A DNA stretch of 5,447 nucleotides from Bacillus sp. (in: firmicutes) (GTDB lineage: Bacteria; Bacillota; Bacilli; Bacillales; Cytobacillaceae), in assembly GCA_003457145.1 (NCBI GenBank), contig DMSR01000234.1:2693-8139 (forward strand). The letters are read 5' to 3'. The first letter of the stretch is position 1. Every line of letters starts with the position of its first letter. The notes under the pieces were generated by a model. That model made no database searches and was not told the origin of the DNA. It worked only from the letters and a program-made list of their open reading frames with translations. This document shows, piece after piece, positions 1 through 5,420 of this stretch. A program made the translations under genes and the position numbers.

Positions 1-510
1 CATATCTCCAATGGATACACCCGTAACCACACCGTAAATGATCATTGGGATTGAAGGTGGAATGACTATTCCCAACCCGCCGCCAGAACCCGCAACTGCT
101 GATGCAAAGTCTTTACTATATCCGCGCTTGACCATTGCCGGAATCATGATTGAGCCGATCGCCGCAACTGTAGCAGGACTTGATCCAGAAATGGCTGCAA
201 AAATCGCACTGGCCATAATCGTAACAATCGCAAATCCACCAGTAATATTACCCATTGCTTCCTGGGCGACATTGATTATCCGTTTTGATAACCCGCCTGT
301 TTCCATTAACGCACCGGCCAAAATGAAGAACGGTACAGCCATAAGCGGAAATGAATCAACTGCTGTAAAGGATTGCTGAGCAATAAATGATGCAGGAACG
401 CCACCGACCAATAATGCCGAAACTGTTGCAATACCGATTGAAAATGCGATTGGAACTCCGATTAGTAAGCAAAGAATTAAAACTACCCCTAATACCAATG
501 GTGCTGACAT
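1..510 (-). CDS. dctM: TRAP transporter large membrane subunit DctM (N-terminal part, cut by window edge)
   Basis: Large permease subunit of a tripartite ATP-independent periplasmic (TRAP) transporter, which moves an organic or sugar acid inward with a sodium gradient. Only the first 170 residues are in the window; the family is usually about 425, so roughly 60% is missing beyond position 1. Seen directly: a hydrophobic first helix (about residues 5-35), MAVPFFILAG (57-66) followed by METGGLS (69-75), the conserved ISGSSPAT stretch (107-114), and LGIVIPPSIPMIIYG (146-160). In TRAP structures the SGSS-type and IPPS-type segments lie in the re-entrant helix regions associated with sodium and substrate. 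The ATG at 508-510 begins 4 bases after the dctQ stop and is preceded by AGAGGGGTG (516-524) lying across the end of dctQ, which suggests translational coupling. The frame is open to the window edge. Family certain, substrate not readable. Confidence 0.95.
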   Translation of the reverse strand, partial: MSAPLVLGVVLILCLLIGVPIAFSIGIATVSALLVGGVPASFIAQQSFTAVDSFPLMAVPFFILAGALMETGGLSKRIINVAQEAMGNITGGFAIVTIMASAIFAAISGSSPATVAAIGSIMIPAMVKRGYSKDFASAVAGSGGGLGIVIPPSIPMIIYGVVTGVSIGDM

Positions 511-514
511 ATGA

Positions 515-1030
515 TCACCCCTCTATTGCCCGCTTTAATTTTTCTTCTTCTGAAAGTTCATCATCCCCACGGAATCGACCAACAATACCTTGGAGGACTC
601 GAAAAGCAATTAAGCCAAAACCAAAAGGAATGATCGAATATACAAACCCCATTGGCAGCTGTACTGCAGGGGATAATTGTCCATGTCCAAATACCATCGT
701 AACCATCTCGAATCCGTAAAACGCTACATATAGAGCGAAGGCAATCCATAATAAATCCGAAAGGACGCCAAACCATTTCGAAACAGCCCTAGGAAATAAA
801 GTATCAATAATTTCTACACGAATATGACGTCTGTGTTTAGCTGCCATCGCAGCAGAAAGGTAGACTACCCAGACAAAAATGAAGCGCGAAACTTCTTCTG
901 ACCAGCCAAGCGAAAGGTTCAAGACAAATCGTGAAAGCACCTGTGTGAATGTTAATAGAACCATGGTCGAAAATAAAACAACAATTATTGATTCCTCAAA
1001 ATATCGGTCGATCTTTTTTAATAGAGACAT
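515..1030 (-). CDS. dctQ: TRAP transporter small membrane subunit DctQ
   Basis: Small integral membrane subunit of the TRAP transporter; in the family it packs against DctM and supports docking of the binding protein. It has 171 residues, normal for DctQ. Four hydrophobic segments are visible at about 14-37, 46-64, 86-110 and 126-150. Family signatures are QVLSRFVLN (30-38), the GWSEEVSRF motif (42-50), a positively charged KHRRHIRVE loop (65-73), and the late P-x-G-x-x-Y-S-I-I-P segment (126-135). The C-terminus is a short charged, probably cytoplasmic tail rich in Glu and Lys. The ATG at 1028-1030 is preceded by GGGGAGG (1038-1044) with 7 bases of spacing. It sits 133 bases downstream of dctP and 4 bases upstream of dctM, the usual P-Q-M order. 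Confidence 0.95.
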   Translation of the reverse strand: MSLLKKIDRYFEESIIVVLFSTMVLLTFTQVLSRFVLNLSLGWSEEVSRFIFVWVVYLSAAMAAKHRRHIRVEIIDTLFPRAVSKWFGVLSDLLWIAFALYVAFYGFEMVTMVFGHGQLSPAVQLPMGFVYSIIPFGFGLIAFRVLQGIVGRFRGDDELSEEEKLKRAIEG

Positions 1031-1163
1031 TGCTTTTCCTCCCCTGAAAGGAACAATTACATACCATTGAAACTTTGGAAACCTGTTAGCGGGCTCTTGA
1101 AATTTCAGGGACAGGAAATGAATCTTCCCGCCCCCATTGTGATGATTATCGGTTCAAGTTAAT
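1031..1163 (-). other. dctP-dctQ intergenic segment with weak inverted repeat
   Basis: This 133-base gap is long for an operon whose next junction is only 4 bases. It holds no convincing gene or promoter. Two weak symmetric elements are visible: CCTGT (1082-1086) with ACAGG (1111-1115), and between them the 10-base palindrome TGAAATTTCA (1098-1107). There is no T-tract on the transcribed strand, so a terminator is not supported. An mRNA processing or stability element that raises binding protein over membrane subunits is possible, but this is inference. The dctQ ribosome binding site GGGGAGG occupies 1038-1044. Confidence 0.35.
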
Positions 1164-2210
1164 TTATTGTGCGTCTTCTACTGCTTTCTTAACTTTCTCG
1201 ATTGTATCTTTACCAATTTTGTCTGCAAATTGTTCAATTGCAGGATCTGTAATCGATTTCATTTCCGCACGAGCTTCTGGAGTTACTTCAGTAACGACCA
1301 TGCCAGCTTTTGCAAGTTCACCAAGATATTCTTCGTTTGCCTTACGAACTAGTTCACGCTCATAAACGCCAGCTTCTTCTGCTGCTTTGACCATGATTTC
1401 TTGCTCTTCCTTAGAAGACTCATCCCAGAACATTTTGCTTAGCAATACGACGAACGGGCTGTAAACATGGTTAGTTGTAGAAACATATTTTTGAACTTCA
1501 TTGAATTTTTGAAGGTAGATTGTTGCAATAGGATTTTCCTGGCCATCAATCGTTCCTTGCTGCATAGCAGTAAATACTTCAGCGAAAGCCATTGGAGTTG
1601 GGTTAGCGCCTAATGCTTTGAAAGCTGCAAGGTGCAATTGGTTTTCCATTGTACGGATCTTCAAGTTCTTGAAATCTGCTGCAGTTGCAACAGGAACTTC
1701 GTTGTTTGTAAGGTCACGGAATCCATTTTCCCAGTAAGCAAGTCCAACCATTCCCTGTGCAGGAAGCTTGTCAAGTAATTCTCTAGCAATATCGCTTTCA
1801 AGTAATACTTTGTCAGCTACTTCTTCACTTGGGAAGATAAATGGAATGTCATAAACAGAGAATTCAGGAACAAAGTTTGCGATTGGAGCAGTTGATGGAA
1901 TTGTCATTTGCTGAGTTCCTAATTGAAGTGCTTCCATCATCGCACGGTCATCACCTAATTGGCTGCTGTGGTATGTTTCAACTTTAATTGCGCCATTCGT
2001 TTCTTTTTCAACGATTTCCTTGAATTTTACAAGTGCCAGATACTGAGGGTGCTTGTCATTAAGACCAATTCCTGCACGGATGACTCTTGCATCTTTAGCT
2101 GGCTTATCTTCGCCGCCTGATGCTTTTTCTGTTTCTCCTCCGCCGCATGCAGCAAGGATTGAAGTAAGTAAAGCGACAACCATGAATACTGATAAAAACT
2201 TCTTGAACAT
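1164..2210 (-). CDS. dctP: TRAP transporter solute-binding lipoprotein DctP
   Basis: Extracytoplasmic substrate-capture subunit of the TRAP transporter, 348 residues, typical DctP length. The N-terminus is a lipoprotein signal peptide: MFKK, a hydrophobic core, and lipobox LAAC at 19-22. C22 would be lipidated and anchor the protein to the outer face of the membrane, as expected in a Gram-positive. A flexible Gly/Glu/Lys-rich linker spans about 23-41. The DctP fold follows: HPQYLALVKFKEIVE (54-68), SSQLGDDR (82-89), ENGFRDLTN (161-169, R165), and KIRTMEN (184-190). R186 matches the conserved arginine that binds the substrate carboxylate. Next come ALGANPTPMAF (199-209) and QQGTIDGQENP (217-227). 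The conserved arginine fits a carboxylate ligand such as a uronate, aldonate or dicarboxylate, but does not choose among them. The ATG at 2208-2210 follows a G-rich site (TAGGGGGAAAC). It is probably transcribed from the lacI promoter. Confidence 0.95.
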   Translation of the reverse strand: MFKKFLSVFMVVALLTSILAACGGGETEKASGGEDKPAKDARVIRAGIGLNDKHPQYLALVKFKEIVEKETNGAIKVETYHSSQLGDDRAMMEALQLGTQQMTIPSTAPIANFVPEFSVYDIPFIFPSEEVADKVLLESDIARELLDKLPAQGMVGLAYWENGFRDLTNNEVPVATAADFKNLKIRTMENQLHLAAFKALGANPTPMAFAEVFTAMQQGTIDGQENPIATIYLQKFNEVQKYVSTTNHVYSPFVVLLSKMFWDESSKEEQEIMVKAAEEAGVYERELVRKANEEYLGELAKAGMVVTEVTPEARAEMKSITDPAIEQFADKIGKDTIEKVKKAVEDAQ

Positions 2211-2332
2211 TTTGTTTCCCCCTATTTCTTTTTATTTTCCTGGAAGAACACGCTTACATTTCCGCTTCTTCCTCCCCGAACTTTGCCGGGGCATTCTATC
2301 TAATCCAGTATTTCTACTAGAGTAGTAGCTTC
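2211..2332 (-). other. lacI-dctP intergenic leader with two small hairpins
   Basis: This 122-base gap holds no clear promoter: TAGAAT is a possible -10, but no matching -35 lies 16-18 bases upstream. Two stems can be read in the transcript. Just after the lacI stop, CTACTA and TAGTAG flank a 3-base loop (2314-2328). Further on, CCCCG and CGGGG flank an 8-base loop (2274-2291). Neither is followed by a T-run. The 3' arm of the second stem merges into GGGGAGG (2271-2277), and 11 bases later comes an ATG directly followed by TAA (2254-2259). The gap probably acts as a leader for dctP rather than a separate start of transcription. Confidence 0.4.
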
Positions 2333-3343
2333 CTAATTCATTGGCAGCTTTCCTGCCAGCAGTGTTGGCTGGAACCGGTGTATTCTTGATTCACCCACCT
2401 GATCCCTGTCTTCGATTTTCTGCAGAAGAACTTCTGCTGCTCTATTTCCCATTTGGAATGTAGGCTGTGTGAAAACTGACAATGATGGCTCAAATATAGA
2501 AGCAAACGGCACATTATCAATTCCTACTACTGCTAAGTCTTCTGGGATTTCAAGCTTCCTTTCTTTGGCGAACTTCAAGACTTCAAAAAGCGAAAGGTCA
2601 TTGGTAGCAATCAACGCAGTTGGCGGTTCTGCCATAGAGAACATCTCATCGAGGCCAAATTTCAGCTCCTCCATGTTCATGCTCCTGACATATCCATCAT
2701 TGAGCGGAAGGCTGTATTTCTCAAGCGCTTTCTTATAACCTCTGATTCTTTCAATCCTTGGAGTAATCGGTCTCTCAATGGATGGAGTCACCATACCAAT
2801 TCGCCGGTGGCCGCGATCAATCAGATGCTCGACTGCCAGAAGTGTAGCGTTTTCATTATCGAGCAAGAAAGCATCGATTCCGACCCCTTCGATAATCCGG
2901 TCCATGAATACCACTGGATATTTAACCTTAACCATTGAATGATACAAATCGAGATTTCCTCCGGTAGGAAAAATCACCATCCCATCCACTTGCTTAGCAA
3001 GCAGCATTTGAATGTACTTTTCTTCCTTCTCGGGATTGTCATCGGCATTGCAGACGATTACGTGAAAGTCATTCTCCCTGCATGTATCCTCAATTGCCCG
3101 GATTACCTGTGTTGAAAAAGAGTGCAGGATGTTTGCTACGATTACTCCAATAGTGGAGGTTCTTTTTTGCTTTAAGCTTCTGGCGATTATATTCGGCTGG
3201 TAACCAAGCTTCTCGATAGCCGTCTCAATCCTCAGCTTCGTCTCTTCTCCCATGTATTCAAACCGTTTATTTAAATATTGGGATACAGTGCTCTTGGAAA
3301 CCCCTGAAGCCTTTGCCACATCGGCAATCGTAACTCTTTCCAT
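2333..3343 (-). CDS. LacI-family transcriptional repressor, KdgR-like
   Basis: DNA-binding regulator of 336 residues, full length for the LacI/GalR family. The N-terminal helix-turn-helix aligns without gaps to LacI: VTIADVAKASGVSKSTVSQYLN (4-25), placing K17, S18 and Q22 at the base-contacting positions. The hinge helix follows, PNIIARSLKQK (50-60), with L57 as the likely intercalating leucine of CpG-centred operators. Residues about 64-330 form the sugar-binding-like ligand domain, starting IGVIVAN (65-71) and including ATNDLSLFEVLKFA and a VVGIDNVPFA segment. Wording such as YMGEETK and IARSLKQKRTSTIG resembles the Bacillus KdgR (2-keto-3-deoxygluconate) group; this is recognition from memory, not a search. 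The ATG at 3341-3343 has GGGGAG at 3350-3355 (6-base spacing). Three CG-centred repeats between promoter and start codon imply autorepression, and dctPQM follow directly, so it probably controls sugar-acid uptake. Confidence 0.93.
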   Translation of the reverse strand: MERVTIADVAKASGVSKSTVSQYLNKRFEYMGEETKLRIETAIEKLGYQPNIIARSLKQKRTSTIGVIVANILHSFSTQVIRAIEDTCRENDFHVIVCNADDNPEKEEKYIQMLLAKQVDGMVIFPTGGNLDLYHSMVKVKYPVVFMDRIIEGVGIDAFLLDNENATLLAVEHLIDRGHRRIGMVTPSIERPITPRIERIRGYKKALEKYSLPLNDGYVRSMNMEELKFGLDEMFSMAEPPTALIATNDLSLFEVLKFAKERKLEIPEDLAVVGIDNVPFASIFEPSLSVFTQPTFQMGNRAAEVLLQKIEDRDQVGESRIHRFQPTLLAGKLPMN

Positions 3344-3361
3344 CGCTTTCTCCCCTACTGC

Positions 3362-3399
3362 TAAATCGATTTAGTAAACCGTTTTAGTAAATCGGTTTA
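3362..3399. promoter_or_regulatory. Triple tandem operator array, probable LacI-family binding sites
   Basis: Three CG-centred near-palindromes of 12 bases are spaced exactly 13 bases apart: TAAATCGATTTA (3362-3373, perfect), TAAACCGTTTTA (3375-3386) and TAAATCGGTTTA (3388-3399). They share TAAAYCGDTTTA and are separated by one G. Central CG with A/T-rich arms is the usual form of LacI-family operators. The block covers roughly +1 to +39 of the predicted lacI transcript, so bound repressor would block promoter clearance or elongation. That the neighbouring LacI-family protein binds here is inference from position and site type. Confidence 0.8.
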
Positions 3400-3406
3400 T
3401 GAACCT

Positions 3407-3435
3407 AGTATAGGTGATTCTGAAAGCCCTTTCAA
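3407..3435 (-). promoter_or_regulatory. Sigma-A promoter of lacI-dctPQM
   Basis: On the minus strand TTGAAA (3430-3435) is separated by 17 bases from TATACT (3407-3412), close to the vegetative consensus. Transcription would start near 3400, at the upstream edge of the operator array. The stretch just upstream of the -35 (about 3440-3468) is almost all A/T and could act as an UP element. No comparable promoter is seen between lacI and dctP, so this promoter probably serves lacI, dctP, dctQ and dctM. Confidence 0.8.
3421..3434. promoter_or_regulatory. Candidate CcpA cre box over the -35
   Basis: TGAAAGCCCTTTCA differs from the symmetric cre form TGAAAGCGCTTTCA at one base, the G of the central CG. 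It overlaps the -35 and part of the spacer, where CcpA binding would exclude RNA polymerase. Catabolite repression fits a sugar-acid uptake operon. The changed base lies in the most conserved part of the motif, so affinity may be reduced. Confidence 0.5.
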
Positions 3436-3468
3436 TAGTTTTTTAAAATAATCTTGCAAAATATTTTT

Positions 3469-3514
3469 ACAATAGTGTTTGGACATCCTCGTGAGGCCGT
3501 CCAAACACTATTGT
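3469..3514 (-). terminator. Strong hairpin after the 6PGDH gene, probable terminator
   Basis: A perfect 16-bp inverted repeat, ACAATAGTGTTTGGAC (3469-3484) with GTCCAAACACTATTGT (3499-3514), encloses 14 bases that contain a further CCT/AGG pairing. It begins 5 bases past the dehydrogenase stop codon and ends about 33 bases before the lacI -35. Position and stability suggest termination or 3'-end protection. The T-run is poor: on the transcribed strand the stem is followed by AAAAATATTTT rather than a clean T-tract. Termination is therefore likely but not certain. Confidence 0.6.
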
Positions 3515-3519
3515 TATCC

Positions 3520-4419
3520 CTATTCTTTCCTTTCGATTGCATGGCCGCCAAACTCATTTCTTAACGCTGCAACTACTTTTCCTGTAAAAGTGTCTTCTTC
3601 AAGTGAGCGGTATCTCATCATTAATGATAGTGCGATAACTGGAGCGGCTGTTTGAAGGTCGAGGGCAGTTTCTACCGTCCACTTTCCTTCACCAGATGAA
3701 TGCATGACTCCTTTGATGCTGTCGAGTTTTGGTTCCTTTTCAAATGCATTTTCCATCAATTCCATCAGCCAGCTCCGGATGACCGAACCGTGATTCCAGA
3801 CTCTGGAAACTTCTTTATAATCATAATCAAACGGGCTCTTTTCAAGGATTTCAAATCCTTCGGCCATCGCCTGCATCATGCCGTATTCAATGCCGTTATG
3901 CACCATTTTCAAGAAGTGGCCGCTGCCGGCCTTTCCAGTGTAAAGGTAGCCCTTTTCTATCGAAATGTCTTTGAAAACAGGCTCTATATGAGCGAATACA
4001 TCAGCGTCGCCGCCGATCATCGTACATGCGCCGTTGCGCGCGCCTTCCATTCCGCCGCTCGTTCCAACATCCATAAAGTGGATGCCTGCCCCGGACAGCT
4101 TGTCTGCACGTCTGACGGTATCTTTATAATTGGAGTTTCCTCCATCAATCAAAATATCCCCAGACTCCAAATATGGCGTAAAACCATCAATTACCTGATC
4201 GATTAATTCACCGGCAGGAATCATCAGCCAGATCACCCGCGGCTGCGGAAGCATTTCCACCATTGTTTTATAGTCAGGAGCTGTTTGAGCTCCTTTGCCT
4301 TCTATTTCATTCATTGCATCTTTATTAATGTCATTCGCCACAACTTCATGGCCGTTTTCCATTAAATTAAGAACGAGGTTAAATCCCATTTTTCCAAGTC
4401 CAACCATTCCAATTTTCAA
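3520..4419 (-). CDS. gnd: Short-form 6-phosphogluconate dehydrogenase, decarboxylating (probably NAD+-dependent)
   Basis: Cytosolic enzyme converting 6-phosphogluconate to ribulose 5-phosphate and CO2. With the TTG start at 4417-4419 it has 299 residues, matching the short family (B. subtilis YqeC type) rather than the roughly 470-residue Gnd. In this numbering: Rossmann motif GLGKMG (7-12); D30 at the end of the second beta strand, where NADP-dependent enzymes carry an Asn-Arg-Thr segment, so NAD+ is predicted; IDGGNSNY (91-98); substrate loop DVGTSGG (117-123) then GARNG (126-130); and KMVHNGIEYG (171-180) with the expected catalytic K171 and E178. A longer reading from a TTG at 4447-4449 adds ten residues before the family's normal start and lacks a ribosome site. 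The gene lies between its own candidate operator and a hairpin, so it is probably a single-gene unit beside the sugar-acid transporter operon. Confidence 0.92.
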   Translation of the reverse strand: MKIGMVGLGKMGFNLVLNLMENGHEVVANDINKDAMNEIEGKGAQTAPDYKTMVEMLPQPRVIWLMIPAGELIDQVIDGFTPYLESGDILIDGGNSNYKDTVRRADKLSGAGIHFMDVGTSGGMEGARNGACTMIGGDADVFAHIEPVFKDISIEKGYLYTGKAGSGHFLKMVHNGIEYGMMQAMAEGFEILEKSPFDYDYKEVSRVWNHGSVIRSWLMELMENAFEKEPKLDSIKGVMHSSGEGKWTVETALDLQTAAPVIALSLMMRYRSLEEDTFTGKVVAALRNEFGGHAIERKE

Positions 4420-4428
4420 GCTTATGCA

Positions 4429-4434
4429 CTCCTT
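4429..4434 (-). promoter_or_regulatory. Ribosome binding site fixing the TTG start of 6PGDH
   Basis: AAGGAG lies 9 bases upstream of the TTG at 4417-4419. The translated protein then opens LKIGMVGLGKMG, where this family normally begins. The site lies inside the longer open frame that starts at 4449, and that upstream TTG has no Shine-Dalgarno sequence, so the downstream TTG is preferred. Confidence 0.8.
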
Positions 4435-4472
4435 TTTGTGTATAGCCAAACTATATCAAATATTTTTTCATT

Positions 4473-4506
4473 AGTATATACATTTTATGAAAAAAAATTT
4501 CATAAA
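4473..4506 (-). promoter_or_regulatory. Candidate 6PGDH promoter with inverted-repeat operator
   Basis: A perfect 9-bp inverted repeat, TTTATGAAA (4484-4492) and TTTCATAAA (4498-4506), has a 5-base A-only spacer on the plus strand. Next to it on the minus strand is TATACT (4473-4478), a fair -10; the hexamer 17 bases upstream, GAAATT (4496-4501), is a poor -35 and lies within the repeat. The repeat sits between the RpiR-family gene and the dehydrogenase, so it is a plausible RpiR operator. Known RpiR-family sites such as HexR's are likewise A/T-rich inverted repeats. An alternative -10 (TATAGT) lies nearer the gene, so the start of transcription is uncertain. Confidence 0.5.
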
Positions 4507-4537
4507 TAAAAACTCTCTTTTTATAAACAAAGAGAGC
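4502..4537 (-). terminator. Rho-independent terminator of the RpiR-family gene
   Basis: On the minus strand CTCTCTTT (4529-4536) pairs perfectly with AAAGAGAG (4513-4520) around an 8-base loop and is followed directly by TTTTTATTT (about 4504-4512). It lies 12 bases past the regulator's stop codon. The T-tract runs into the inverted repeat upstream of the dehydrogenase, so terminator and downstream operator abut. Confidence 0.88.
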
Positions 4538-4548
4538 TTTGCCAATAC

Positions 4549-5409
4549 CTAATATCTTTTTATAGAAATGGCTTCCCTGATTTTCTGCAGGTTCCCCAGT
4601 GTTTCCTCCTGCTTTCTCAATGAAACCGCAACGTGCAGAACGTCAATCAGGCTAAGCTGAACAAGCCTTGAAGCCAGTGCCTCAGAGCGAAAATACGTTT
4701 CCCGGGATGTTGTATAAAGAACATAATCCGCCTCTTTCGTCAAAGGCGATTTATAATGATTCGTAATTGCAATTGTAGCCGCACCATTAGCTTTTGCAAT
4801 TCTTAGTGCTTCTATTACATCTTTATTGCTTCCGCTGTGAGAGATCCCGATTGCAGCCTGGCCTGGCCTTAGCAAAGCGGCGGAGATTATTTGCTGATGG
4901 CCATCACTATGGGCATTGCAATTGATTCCCGTTCTTAAAAATTTATGATAGCCATCAAGAGCTATGGCAGATGAACCGCCTGAACCGTAAAAGTCAATTC
5001 TTGTTGCTGCGCTCAGAACCTCAACAATATCCTCCAGTACTTTTTCATCCAATAAATTCAAGGTATCCTTTATAGCCTCGATGTGACCTGCAAACACTTT
5101 GTTTGCAAGTGTAAGAACTTTGTCTTCTTCTTTAATTTCTTCATGGATGTTTTGGATTGGCTCTACAACTTCGCTTGCGAGTGCAATTTTAAATGCCTGG
5201 TAGCCGCGGAAACCAAGCCGTTTACAAAAGCGGAAGATTGTAGCCTCGGCCACGGAACTATTCTCGGAGAACTCCGTGATTGAAAGGTGGATGATTTCCT
5301 TTGGATTATTCAATATATAATCCGCTACCGTTTTTTCCTTAACCGACAGTGATGAGTAGATTGCCTTAATTTTTACCATGACTCGTTCGATAGGAATTTC
5401 GCCCCCCAT
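4549..5409 (-). CDS. RpiR/MurR-family transcriptional regulator (HTH plus SIS domain)
   Basis: Cytosolic regulator that binds DNA through its N-terminus and senses a phosphorylated sugar through a SIS domain. From the ATG at 5407-5409 it has 286 residues, usual for the family. Residues about 5-80 form the HTH_6 domain: LSVKEKTVADYILNNP (21-36), then SVAEATIFRFCKRLGFRGYQAFK (52-74) as the recognition region. The SIS domain covers about 124-262, with YGSGGSSAIA (141-150) and SHSGSNKDVIEA (190-201) as sugar-phosphate loops. The frame can be extended to a TTG at 5440-5442 (297 residues), but GGGGTG sits 5 bases before the ATG. The gene precedes a 6-phosphogluconate dehydrogenase, so 6-phosphogluconate or a related sugar-acid phosphate is a reasonable effector guess; HexR, of the same family, senses 2-keto-3-deoxy-6-phosphogluconate. 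Its own promoter lies beyond the window. Confidence 0.92.
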   Translation of the reverse strand: MGGEIPIERVMVKIKAIYSSLSVKEKTVADYILNNPKEIIHLSITEFSENSSVAEATIFRFCKRLGFRGYQAFKIALASEVVEPIQNIHEEIKEEDKVLTLANKVFAGHIEAIKDTLNLLDEKVLEDIVEVLSAATRIDFYGSGGSSAIALDGYHKFLRTGINCNAHSDGHQQIISAALLRPGQAAIGISHSGSNKDVIEALRIAKANGAATIAITNHYKSPLTKEADYVLYTTSRETYFRSEALASRLVQLSLIDVLHVAVSLRKQEETLGNLQKIREAISIKRY

Positions 5410-5414
5410 AGTTT

Positions 5415-5420
5415 CACCCC
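5415..5420 (-). promoter_or_regulatory. Ribosome binding site supporting the ATG start of the RpiR-family gene
   Basis: GGGGTG lies 5 bases before the ATG at 5407-5409 and resembles the G-rich sites before dctM (GGGGTG), dctQ (GGGGAGG) and lacI (GGGGAG). The upstream TTG alternative at 5440-5442 has only 5 further bases in the window, so its ribosome site cannot be judged. Confidence 0.6.

Noticed and set aside
38..719. Plus-strand open frames opposite dctM and dctQ
   Set aside because: They lie antisense to well-recognised TRAP genes, have low-complexity composition typical of complements of membrane proteins, and lack ribosome sites or recognisable domains.
1108..1140. Tiny 10-codon frame (MGAGRFISCP) on the minus strand in the dctP-dctQ gap
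   Set aside because: It has no ribosome binding site before its ATG and is short enough to arise by chance.
2053..2325. Plus-strand open frame over the dctP signal peptide region and leader
   Set aside because: Its first half is the complement of the DctP N-terminus and no Shine-Dalgarno sequence is seen.
2290..2332. Possible separate dctP promoter (TAGAAT as -10)
   Set aside because: The hexamer 17 bases upstream (TCTAGT) is not a credible -35 and no extended -10 is present.
3700..4206. A 168-codon plus-strand open frame
   Set aside because: It lies wholly antisense to the 6-phosphogluconate dehydrogenase catalytic core, with no family resemblance, ribosome site or promoter.
4420..4449. 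Longer N-terminus for 6PGDH from a TTG at 4447-4449
   Set aside because: It adds ten residues absent from the family, has no ribosome site, and runs through the AAGGAG that serves the downstream TTG.
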